64,000 nucleotides of DNA, from contig CAYGSU010000007.1 in assembly GCA_964352715.1 (NCBI GenBank), positions 14,336 to 78,335 on the forward strand. Direction: 5' to 3'. Source of the DNA: JAVKBW01 sp964352715. Lineage in GTDB: Bacteria; Pseudomonadota; Alphaproteobacteria; UBA8366; Aestuariispiraceae. This document shows positions 17,926-24,291 of this stretch, one piece after another. A program made the position numbers and the translations under genes. Position 1 is the first letter of the stretch. Each line of letters starts with the position of its first letter. The notes beneath the pieces were generated by a model that made no database searches, was not told the DNA's origin, and worked only from the letters and a program-made list of their open reading frames with translations.

Positions 17926-18681
17926 TCAGTCACGCTCCAACAAAGCGCCTTCCGCCAGCAGATCGGGCGCATTCGCACGCGCCGTCGCCATTGCTTCGCT
18001 GCGGGTCATACCGGGGCGCAGGCTCGGATGGTAATGCAGTCTGACGATCAGTCGGTCCCGAGCGGATGCAACGGAGGCTTCCGAGCCATCTGAGAAAACC
18101 GAAATCGGCCCGAAGGCGCCGTCATTCGGCAGCCCCATGGCCTGCACCGGTTCTTCTGCCAAGCAATGCGCCTGTACAGATTCGGGAAGGTAGGCCGGCA
18201 CCACGACCGTGGCTTTCAGGATGCAGCCTTTGGCATCCGCACTGAATGTAAAAAAACATGTCGCGTTCTTCATCCTGCGGCGGGTGGCCCGGTTATCCGG
18301 AAACGTTTCCTCGACAAGACGGTCCCGATCAGCTTCGTCTGCCGGCGCCTTCACGGTTAGAGAGGCCGACTGCGGATCATCGGATGCGATCAGGGTCAGG
18401 CCGTCAACCTGTCCAAGCCAGGTCAGGGTCCGGTCCAGCGCCGACGCTGCCGGCGCCGAGAGCGATTGCGGCAGATAAACGGAAACCGGCTCACACCATC
18501 GCATCAGCTTTTTCGGCCGGAATGAAGTTCCTTCTTCGGAAAATGCGATGGCGGCGTAGTCGTGCAGAAAAGCGCTGACAGGATCATTTGCCGATGAATT
18601 CACAGACGCAGAACAGCCATGCAAAAACGGCAGGGCAAGGCACAACAGGCTTAACCGGTTAGCAGACAAGGAAAAATTCAT
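17926..18681 (-). CDS. DUF2927-family putative lipoprotein
   Basis: 251 residues from ATG 18681 (18699 is an alternative that adds six). The N-terminus is a short lipoprotein signal with a possible lipobox LHGC at about residues 20-23; His at -2 is unusual. The C-terminal half matches the DUF2927 pattern as I remember it: conserved Cys in ATCFFTF and AHCLAEEPVQAMGLPND, then VFSDGSE and the end motif YHPSLRPGMTRSEA. Function is not established. It is an envelope protein facing the WD40-caspase gene tail to tail, so shared regulation is not implied. Confidence 0.7.
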   Translation of the reverse strand: MNFSLSANRLSLLCLALPFLHGCSASVNSSANDPVSAFLHDYAAIAFSEEGTSFRPKKLMRWCEPVSVYLPQSLSAPAASALDRTLTWLGQVDGLTLIASDDPQSASLTVKAPADEADRDRLVEETFPDNRATRRRMKNATCFFTFSADAKGCILKATVVVPAYLPESVQAHCLAEEPVQAMGLPNDGAFGPISVFSDGSEASVASARDRLIVRLHYHPSLRPGMTRSEAMATARANAPDLLAEGALLERD

Positions 18682-18785
18682 AAGATCATGTCTTTTCAAT
18701 CATCTTCAGCCAATTCGTTTTGATATCGAAACGTTATTTTCTTTGCATTTCTATGACAAATAGCCTATCTAAAGAGCCAGTTATT

Positions 18786-18805
18786 GGGCCCTTGGGGCCC
18801 GTTTT
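18786..18805. repeat. Short GGGCCC hairpin with T-rich tail
   Basis: GGGCCC-TTG-GGGCCC followed by GTTTT in the region between two divergent genes. It could be a small terminator reading rightward or a regulator site ahead of the zinc-ribbon gene at 18918. The stem is only six pairs and no plus-strand gene ends nearby, so this is uncertain. Confidence 0.25.
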
Positions 18806-18917
18806 CGTGGGTTCTGTCATTCAGCAATCAAATCGTCCGTAAGCGTCATCAGCGACGCAGAGTGTGGGCGTGGTGTCGGGTGGCATGACTAAAGCTTAAA
18901 GTGAGAGGACGATAACG

Positions 18918-19088
18918 ATGAGCGACTCGGAAAAAAACAAAAAGCCGCAGTCGGATCGCAAATACGTTGCGAAGCCGCGCAAATGCCTGATGTGCCGTTC
19001 GGAGTTCACAAGCTCCTGGCCGGGCGAACGTGTGTGTTCAAACTGCAAGCAAACCAGTGCATGGAACGATTCTTCACTGGCTGCTTAA
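18918..19088 (+). CDS. Small zinc-ribbon protein (56 aa)
   Basis: ATG 18918 to TAA 19086-19088 encodes 56 residues. A basic N-terminus (residues 6-22, many Lys/Arg) leads into a four-cysteine knuckle: CLMC near residue 24 and CSNC near 41, separated by 14 residues including SSWPGERV. This is a treble-clef/zinc-ribbon pattern expected to bind one Zn. A strong Shine-Dalgarno (GAGAGGA, nine bases before ATG) and a perfect downstream terminator make it a convincing independent gene despite its size. Probably binds nucleic acid or a protein partner; function unknown. Confidence 0.75.
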   Translation: MSDSEKNKKPQSDRKYVAKPRKCLMCRSEFTSSWPGERVCSNCKQTSAWNDSSLAA

Positions 19089-19127
19089 GCAGACGCAACG
19101 TCGTTTCGACGATCTCTGTGAATTTTG

Positions 19128-19158
19128 AAAAAGGGGCAGTTTTCTGCCCCTTTTTCTT
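19128..19158. terminator. Strong bidirectional Rho-independent terminator
   Basis: A perfect 12-base-pair stem (AAAAAGGGGCAG at 19128-19139, CTGCCCCTTTTT at 19144-19155) with a TTTT loop. A T-tract is present in both directions, so it can end the zinc-ribbon transcript on the plus strand and the ydcF transcript on the minus strand. Confidence 0.9.
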
Positions 19159-19167
19159 TATCTGACG

Positions 19168-19929
19168 TTAGCCCGGATACAGGTCGCCGAAACCGATTCG
19201 CCCGGTCACCAGATACCAGGCCAGACCTGTATACTCCTTCAGTATTCGACGCCAGATCCCGAAAGCGGTGACCGTGGGGATGAAATCCGTCACCTCCACC
19301 GGGTCCGGTATATCAACACCGACAGGCCCGATCTTGTCGATTCCCTGTGCGCGAAAAAATGCCGCAGCCCGCAACAGATGGGTATCGGACGTGACAAGCA
19401 CGATCCGTCGCCAATTGTTCCGTTCCAGAATACGTACCGTATTGACCGCATTCTCATAGGTGTTCATCGAGCGGGTTTCGAGAATCGCCGTCGCGGGAAA
19501 GGCGTACTGAGCCGCAATAACTTCTGCCTCAGGCGGTTGGTTTGGCACAGGGCTTCCCCCCGACAGGATTACCGGCAGCCCCAGAACATCTGTCAGCGCC
19601 TTCCCTGCCGCGCCGCGATTCGCCGATTCCCTCGTCAACCAGAAACCGCCCCGATTATCACCGTAGACCCCCCCGCCGAGAACAACGATGGCGTCATAAT
19701 CCGACGGAACGGTGCGGGCGGTATCGATCTCGGCTATCCGCAGTGGACGCGACACCAGATTGGCAATAGCGGGTATCGACATGATCACCAGAAGCAGTCC
19801 GAGCCACGCCAACCAAACACGCGCCTTCGCCCGGACGCAGAATGGCAGAAGGATCGCCATGGCCAGCAGCAAAATATCCGGCGGCATCAATTGATAGGCG
19901 ATGGCGCGCAGAATGGCCTCAAGCTCCAT
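19168..19929 (-). CDS. YdcF-family protein (DUF218)
   Basis: 253 residues. Two hydrophobic segments at about 15-35 and 38-58 anchor the protein. The DUF218 domain follows: AIVVLGGGVYGD near residue 80, then LPVILSGGSPVP, MNTYENAVNT near 155 and LVTSDTHLLRAAAFFRAQG near 178-195. Family members (ElyC/SanA/YdcF) act in envelope or peptidoglycan-precursor homeostasis; the E. coli YdcF structure binds nucleotide. It is the downstream partner of cdd, three bases apart on the same strand, and ends at the shared terminator. Confidence 0.85.
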   Translation of the reverse strand: MELEAILRAIAYQLMPPDILLLAMAILLPFCVRAKARVWLAWLGLLLVIMSIPAIANLVSRPLRIAEIDTARTVPSDYDAIVVLGGGVYGDNRGGFWLTRESANRGAAGKALTDVLGLPVILSGGSPVPNQPPEAEVIAAQYAFPATAILETRSMNTYENAVNTVRILERNNWRRIVLVTSDTHLLRAAAFFRAQGIDKIGPVGVDIPDPVEVTDFIPTVTAFGIWRRILKEYTGLAWYLVTGRIGFGDLYPG

Positions 19930-19932
19930 CGG

Positions 19933-20502
19933 TTAACCCCTTGGTCCGTCGAACCGGAAGCCGTGCGCAAGCAGCCGGGGCATATCGAAAATTTCGCAGA
20001 GGACATCCGAACATGCAGTATCGATGAAAACCAGTGTTTCTTCCGGCGTTCCGGTATTGCCGGAAAATTCCTGCATCGCCTGACGACACGCACCGCAGGG
20101 CGCCCGTCCGCTCAGTGGCGCATCCAGCGCATCAAGTGCCGAGACAGCCAGATAGCGGATGGTACGGAACCCGGCCGACGCAGCCGCAGAAAGACAGGCG
20201 CGTTCCGCGCACAGGGTCAGCCCGTAACTTGCATTCTCGACATTCACGCCGGTGATGATGGTCTGGGCAGGATCATCGGCCATTATCGCCGCCGCGCCGA
20301 CCCTGAACCGGGAGTACGGGGCATACGCTCCGCTTGCCGCCTGCCGGGCAGCAGCAATGCAGGCCATCACTTTCTGCGGATCAATCAGAACCGTTTTTCC
20401 GGCAATCGATTGGCCCGGCACAATCATGGTTCCGGCTTCCATCTCAATCGCCTGATCCGGAAAATTGATCGGCGACAGCTCTACGGCGAACGGTTTTGTC
20501 AT
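19933..20502 (-). CDS. cdd: Cytidine deaminase
   Basis: Deaminates cytidine and deoxycytidine to uridine forms in pyrimidine salvage. ATG 20502 gives 189 residues; an upstream in-frame start at 20595 would overlap the divergent dihydroorotase and is rejected. The core is clear: AYAPYSRFRVGAA near 60, then VNVENASYGLTLCAERAC with the zinc-ligand Cys and catalytic Glu, and PCGACRQAMQEF with the other two Cys ligands (all-cysteine, tetramer-type CDA). An N-terminal extension of about 45 residues is longer than in small CDAs. It is divergent from pyrC by 84 bases, so pyrimidine genes face each other. Confidence 0.9.
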   Translation of the reverse strand: MTKPFAVELSPINFPDQAIEMEAGTMIVPGQSIAGKTVLIDPQKVMACIAAARQAASGAYAPYSRFRVGAAAIMADDPAQTIITGVNVENASYGLTLCAERACLSAAASAGFRTIRYLAVSALDALDAPLSGRAPCGACRQAMQEFSGNTGTPEETLVFIDTACSDVLCEIFDMPRLLAHGFRFDGPRG

Positions 20503-20586
20503 GCTTGCGCATTTCCTCAGCAAGGCGTTGATGGTAACAAATATCATTATCTGACACCGATAACGGACACAGGAAAAGCGACAATC

Positions 20587-21927
20587 ATGGCTCACAGATT
20601 TGATCTGCTCTTGAAAGGCGGCACCGCCATAACGCCCGGCGGTGCGGTCGATGCCGACATCGGAGTCGAAAACGGAAAAATCACCGCCATCGGTTCACTG
20701 GCGGATTCCGCTGCCGAAACCGTGCAATGCAGCGGTCTGACGGTTCTGCCCGGCATGATCGACAGCCAGGTTCACTTTCGCGAGCCCGGGCCGGAACATA
20801 AGGAAAATCTGGAAAGCGGATCGAGGGCGGCGGCGCTTGGCGGTATTACCGCATTCTTCGAAATGCCGAATACCAATCCGCTGACAATCGACGAACCTGC
20901 TTTTACCGACAAACTGACCCGCGCAAAGGGCAGATGCTGGACTGATTACGCCTTTTACCTCGGCGGATCAGCGGCCAACACGCACGAACTGGCAAAGCTT
21001 GAAAACATGCCGGGATGTTGCGGGGTGAAAATTTTCATGGGGGCGTCGACGGGCAATCTTCTATCGGCGGACGATGACACGATCCGGGAAATATTAAGGA
21101 ACGGAAAAAGAGTTGTCGCCGTGCATGCGGAAGACAATGACCGGCTTAACGCTCGCAAGTCGATGCTGACGGACGGCGTTTCGGTGCATACGCACCCGGA
21201 ATGGCGGGATGTTGAAGTCTGCCGGTTGGCGACCGAACGGGTATTGCGGCTGGCCCGGGAAACCGGCCGCCGCGTCCATGTTCTGCATATCACGACCGGC
21301 CAGGAAATGGCCCTGCTGGCAGAAAACAAGGATATCGCCTCCGTTGAAGCGACACCGCAGCATCTGACCCTCGCCGCACCCGACTGTTACGACAGAATCG
21401 GCACACGAGCACAGATGAACCCACCGATCCGCGACGCCGCGCAGCGGGCAGCTTTGTGGAAAGCGCTGGCGGGCGGCATTGTCGATATCATCGGATCCGA
21501 CCACGCGCCACATACGCTGGAAGAAAAGGCGCAGCCTTATCCAAAAAGCCCGAGCGGAATGCCCGGCGTGCAGACCCTTGTGCCGATCATGCTGAACCAT
21601 GTGGCGGCCGGAAGACTGACGCTGGAGCGGCTTGTCGACCTGTGCGCCTACGGCCCGGCCCGTATCTTCAGAATTCAGGGCAAGGGCCGGCTTGCGATCG
21701 GATACGATGCCGACTTCACGATTGTCGACCTCAACCGCACCGAAACCATCACCGATGCCTGGTCGGCCAGCAAGAGCGGCTGGACGCCCTATGACGGGAT
21801 GGACGTTACCGGCTGGCCGGTCGGGACGATCATTCGCGGTAATGTCGTGATGCAGGATGGCGAGCTGATCGGTAAGCCCGCCGGAAAACCGGTGCGGTTT
21901 CATGAAAGCATGCGGGAAGCCGGATGA
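20587..21927 (+). CDS. pyrC: Dihydroorotase (alphaproteobacterial QxH variant)
   Basis: 446 residues. Catalyses the reversible cyclisation of carbamoyl aspartate in de novo pyrimidine synthesis. The amidohydrolase barrel has GVKIFMGAS near residue 141 (the Lys expected to be carboxylated), VHAEDND near 180, HVLHITTG near 232 and SDHAPHT near 302. The first metal motif reads DSQVHFREPG near 57, so Gln replaces the first His of the usual H-x-H. I recall the same QVH form in other alphaproteobacterial dihydroorotases, so it looks lineage-typical, not a mutation. No aspartate carbamoyltransferase adjoins it. Its last 28 bases overlap a convergent gene. Confidence 0.85.
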   Translation: MAHRFDLLLKGGTAITPGGAVDADIGVENGKITAIGSLADSAAETVQCSGLTVLPGMIDSQVHFREPGPEHKENLESGSRAAALGGITAFFEMPNTNPLTIDEPAFTDKLTRAKGRCWTDYAFYLGGSAANTHELAKLENMPGCCGVKIFMGASTGNLLSADDDTIREILRNGKRVVAVHAEDNDRLNARKSMLTDGVSVHTHPEWRDVEVCRLATERVLRLARETGRRVHVLHITTGQEMALLAENKDIASVEATPQHLTLAAPDCYDRIGTRAQMNPPIRDAAQRAALWKALAGGIVDIIGSDHAPHTLEEKAQPYPKSPSGMPGVQTLVPIMLNHVAAGRLTLERLVDLCAYGPARIFRIQGKGRLAIGYDADFTIVDLNRTETITDAWSASKSGWTPYDGMDVTGWPVGTIIRGNVVMQDGELIGKPAGKPVRFHESMREAG

Positions 21928-22733
21928 ACCGGGTTTACCTTTGCCGTTTGTCCCACGACCGTGCAGTCGTGATATCGGTAAAGCCAGGTCGCCAGAAGCG
22001 GCGCTACGCAGCGCCCGACCGGCAGCCCCATGTCGCGTTCCAGCCTGGTCGGCGGTTCGTTGTCGCGAACCACTTTCAGCACCAGTGTCAGCGCGGTTGT
22101 TTGCGCCGGTCCAGGCTCGTTGCCAGCCTTGCCCGCACACCCGGCCCTGTTCCGTTTTCGTCCCGCTGGCGCGGCGGCGGCTTCCGTCGCCCACTGCCGA
22201 TATCGATTTTCATAGGCACGCGTTTCGCCCGCGCCAAAACTCTCCAGCGGGTCGGTAAGTCGCCGGGACCGATCGACCCGTGGCGCCGTCAGGGAAACAG
22301 TGTTTGTCGAAAGAGACCGGTCCAGCGCAATCCACAGACGACGAATTTCGTCAGCGGCCTTCAAATGGACTTCATGCAGCCGACCGTTCGCAGCCAGTTT
22401 CTCAAGAACATCCGCTTTCGGGATTTTCCGCTTCGCGAGCAATTCCGGCGTCGGCCCCGTGTCGTCGGTTCTGGCTGCCGATATCCGGGCCATACGGTCA
22501 ACATGCCCGGTGATAGATTCAGGATCGCCCTGCCGGCGGACTAGTTTCGGGCTATTCAAGCGCATAATATGATTGCGGGCCGCTTCGGCCTGTCGCCATA
22601 GCAGTGCCCGATCACGCTTGGTCAGGGATTCATAAGCTGTTCTTCTTGCCGAAACCGCGTGCAGTATTCGCGCCAGGCTTTCCAGTGTTCCCAGCCGGAT
22701 CGCGCCGGCTGTCGCTGAGTTTGTCTTACGCAC
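21900..22733 (-). CDS. Unknown protein, second gene of the repressor-controlled operon
   Basis: 277 residues that I cannot assign. The N-terminal half is basic and helix-rich with many Arg/Lys. A middle part (ANGRLHEVHLKAADEIRRLW, near 115-135) and the C-terminal part (near 225-260, ERDMGLPVGRCVAPLL) look like compact all-helical, possibly HTH-type, segments of the sort seen in phage or alphaproteobacterial accessory proteins. That comparison is from memory and weak. Its ATG overlaps the stop of the 68-residue gene upstream by eight bases, so the two are translationally coupled. The 3' end runs 28 bases into pyrC in convergent orientation, suggesting insertion beside pyrC. Confidence 0.55.
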   Translation of the reverse strand: MRKTNSATAGAIRLGTLESLARILHAVSARRTAYESLTKRDRALLWRQAEAARNHIMRLNSPKLVRRQGDPESITGHVDRMARISAARTDDTGPTPELLAKRKIPKADVLEKLAANGRLHEVHLKAADEIRRLWIALDRSLSTNTVSLTAPRVDRSRRLTDPLESFGAGETRAYENRYRQWATEAAAAPAGRKRNRAGCAGKAGNEPGPAQTTALTLVLKVVRDNEPPTRLERDMGLPVGRCVAPLLATWLYRYHDCTVVGQTAKVNPVHPASRMLS

Positions 22734-22932
22734 CTATTTCTCCATCAACATCGAAGTGTCCGGGAAATTCGCCCGCACCCGCAAGCCAGGCGTCCCAATC
22801 GTCATCCGGCAGATCGCTCACCGGTTCGGGTGGCAGATCTCCGGAATCCGCATGAAAACCACGCCATGGACCGGGTCTTGTCGTATGCGGCGGCAACGGG
22901 GATTTAGATTTCTTGGGTGAAATGTATCGCAT
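22726..22932 (-). CDS. Small acidic protein (68 aa), leaderless first gene of the operon
   Basis: From ATG 22932 the product has a basic N-terminus (RYISPKKSKS), a Pro-rich middle and an acidic C-terminus (LPDDDWDAWLAGAGEF, near 45-60). I recognise no family. The -10 of its promoter ends about five bases before the ATG, so the mRNA should begin at or beside the start codon and carry no Shine-Dalgarno. An upstream in-frame start at 23025 would cross the divergent promoters and is rejected. It overlaps the 277-residue gene by eight bases. Confidence 0.55.
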   Translation of the reverse strand: MRYISPKKSKSPLPPHTTRPGPWRGFHADSGDLPPEPVSDLPDDDWDAWLAGAGEFPGHFDVDGEIGA

Positions 22933-22934
22933 AA

Positions 22935-22998
22935 ACGTATATATACGTATTTTATGCGTATTGTCAACGTTGAAAACGTATAAGTACTGCACCATAAT
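22935..22998. promoter_or_regulatory. Back-to-back divergent promoters with nested palindromic operators
   Basis: Minus promoter: TTGACA (22967-22962) and an AT-rich TATATA/ATATAT -10 at about 22938-22945, spacing 16-18. Plus promoter for the repressor: TTGAAA (22970-22975), 17 bases, CATAAT (22993-22998). The two -35 boxes are two bases apart inside a perfect 10-base palindrome TCAACGTTGA (22964-22973). A perfect 14-base palindrome ACGTATATATACGT (22935-22948) covers the minus -10. An imperfect 19-base palindrome ATACGTATTTTATGCGTAT (22943-22961) fills the minus spacer. Repressor binding at any of these would be expected to shut the minus promoter. Confidence 0.75.
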
Positions 22999-23019
22999 AG
23001 AGGTCAGGAGAGATATTTT

Positions 23020-23811
23020 ATGCAAACAGCAGAATTATCCGTTGCTGCCACCCTGCGGGGCCTTCGCAAACGTGCCGGATTCAGCATGGAAGCCCTCGCG
23101 CAGCTGGCCGGATACAAGGGCGCATCAAGCATCCAGCGGTATGAAAACGAAGAACAGTTCCGCAAACGCTTTCTGCCTTTCGATGTGGTGGAACGCTTTG
23201 CCGCCGCCCTGGTCGGCCGCGGTCAGCCGCCGATAAGCGAGGCAGAAGTTTTCGCCATGGCCGGCCCGATTGCGAAAGCGGCGTTTCCACTTGGCGGGTC
23301 TGATACCATGGCAGCGTCTGCATCCGGCCCGTCCCGACCAACCGGCTTGAGTGAGGCGGAATTCATACCGGGGATCGAACCGCCCTCTCCGGCGTCGATG
23401 ACCAAGGATTTGCCTGTGGTAGGAACGGCCGCAGGATCAGCCGGTGACGGCGCTGTACAATTCGACGGCGGCGTCATTGAATACATTCGCCGCCCCCCTG
23501 CCCTGGTATCGGTCAAGGATGCCTACGCAATCTATGTTGTCGGCACCAGCATGGAGCCTCGCCTGCAGGAAGGGTCGCTGCAGGTTGTACACCCCAATCG
23601 GCGTCCCCGACCCGGCGACGATGTGGTTCTGCAGGTGCAGCGCGCTGCCGATCAGGACCTGCAGGTATACGTCAAACAGCTCGACCGGATTACGGAAAAC
23701 GCCATCATATGCCGCCACTATTGCAATGCCGGGGATGAACTGGTTTTCGACCGTAAAACAGTCATAGCCATGCACAAAATCCTCACAAATGAAGATCTTT
23801 TCGGTTTCTGA
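23020..23811 (+). CDS. XRE/S24 (CI/LexA-like) repressor with self-cleavage domain
   Basis: 263 residues. The N-terminal HTH (about 8-65) is followed by a linker and a C-terminal S24 peptidase domain from about 130. The catalytic Ser177 lies in VVGTSMEP and Lys219 in QVYVKQL, and a potential Ala138-Gly139 scissile bond sits in VVGTAAGS. All parts for RecA-stimulated autocleavage are present, as in phage CI and LexA, though cleavage is inferred. An AGGAG Shine-Dalgarno about eight bases upstream supports the start. It probably represses the divergent operon, itself, and the small gene at 23892, since similar sequence blocks sit in those promoters. No other phage genes surround it. Confidence 0.85.
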   Translation: MQTAELSVAATLRGLRKRAGFSMEALAQLAGYKGASSIQRYENEEQFRKRFLPFDVVERFAAALVGRGQPPISEAEVFAMAGPIAKAAFPLGGSDTMAASASGPSRPTGLSEAEFIPGIEPPSPASMTKDLPVVGTAAGSAGDGAVQFDGGVIEYIRRPPALVSVKDAYAIYVVGTSMEPRLQEGSLQVVHPNRRPRPGDDVVLQVQRAADQDLQVYVKQLDRITENAIICRHYCNAGDELVFDRKTVIAMHKILTNEDLFGF

Positions 23812-23855
23812 ACCAGGCTCTGCCCAGCCGGAACCCTGACAAAAAGAATTTTAAA

Positions 23856-23884
23856 TTGACGTTTTTTGCGTATTTTTGTATAAT
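23856..23884 (+). promoter_or_regulatory. Near-consensus sigma-70 promoter with operator-like spacer
   Basis: TTGACG (23856-23861), exactly 17 bases, TATAAT (23879-23884). The spacer contains TTTTTTGCGTATTTT (23862-23876), which matches 13 of 15 bases of TTTTATGCGTATTGT inside the divergent promoter (22950-22964). The predicted start of transcription falls at about 23891, next to ATG 23892. Confidence 0.75.
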
Positions 23885-23891
23885 ACCCGTC

Positions 23892-24086
23892 ATGACACCG
23901 GATAGGCCTTCATCAACCGATTCGAATTTCCATACATTCGACGAATGGGAAAACGCGATGGAGCGTCGATTCGACGTAATGCCTGACTGGTGGTGGCGTG
24001 GCCGGATTCGCAGACTGGCTGAATACGGAGCCGTCGTTTCCGGTCAAATTCATCAAACAAGGCACACAAATTCCACAAAATCATAA
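23892..24086 (+). CDS. Small Trp-rich protein (64 aa), probably leaderless
   Basis: 64 residues with a compact amphipathic core, FDEWENAMERRFDVMPDWWW (about 18-38), then RGRIRRLAEYG. No family recognised. The start ATG 23892 coincides with the predicted transcription start, seven to eight bases after TATAAT, so no Shine-Dalgarno can be present. An internal ATG at about 23958 is an alternative. The dedicated near-consensus promoter 45 bases after the repressor gene argues for a real, tightly repressed and strongly inducible gene. It could be a toxin, antirepressor or regulatory peptide; nothing decides between these. Confidence 0.5.
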   Translation: MTPDRPSSTDSNFHTFDEWENAMERRFDVMPDWWWRGRIRRLAEYGAVVSGQIHQTRHTNSTKS

Positions 24087-24156
24087 TAGTATCAATCGGT
24101 TACGAAAAACCCCGTTGCCGGTAAATTGACTAAAATATCCGCCTTATGGCCTCGTC

Positions 24157-24173
24157 AACGCCCAATGGGCGTT
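24157..24173. repeat. Seventeen-base palindrome upstream of the TPR/barrel gene
   Basis: AACGCCCA-A-TGGGCGTT, eight-base arms around one base. It lies about 120 bases before the ATG at 24292, in a 205-base intergenic stretch that otherwise holds no gene I can support. Perfect short-centre palindromes like this are typical operators; a hairpin is also possible. The regulator is unknown. Confidence 0.4.
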
Positions 24174-24291
24174 ATAAGAATGCAACAGATGGGAAAATTC
24201 CTTCAGAAGAAATGGGTTAACTATTTCCTGAGACCGCCTGACCCTATAAGAATAGGTCTGGAAACATATAGACGCAAAGTCTGCCGCTATC

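Noticed and set aside
19378..20586. A 400-codon N-terminal extension of the dihydroorotase frame
   Set aside because: It is antisense to cdd and ydcF, both clear, and dihydroorotase homology starts at ATG 20587.
22726..24086. A prophage
   Set aside because: Only a repressor-like gene is present; no integrase, terminase, capsid, tail or lysis genes and no tRNA attachment site.
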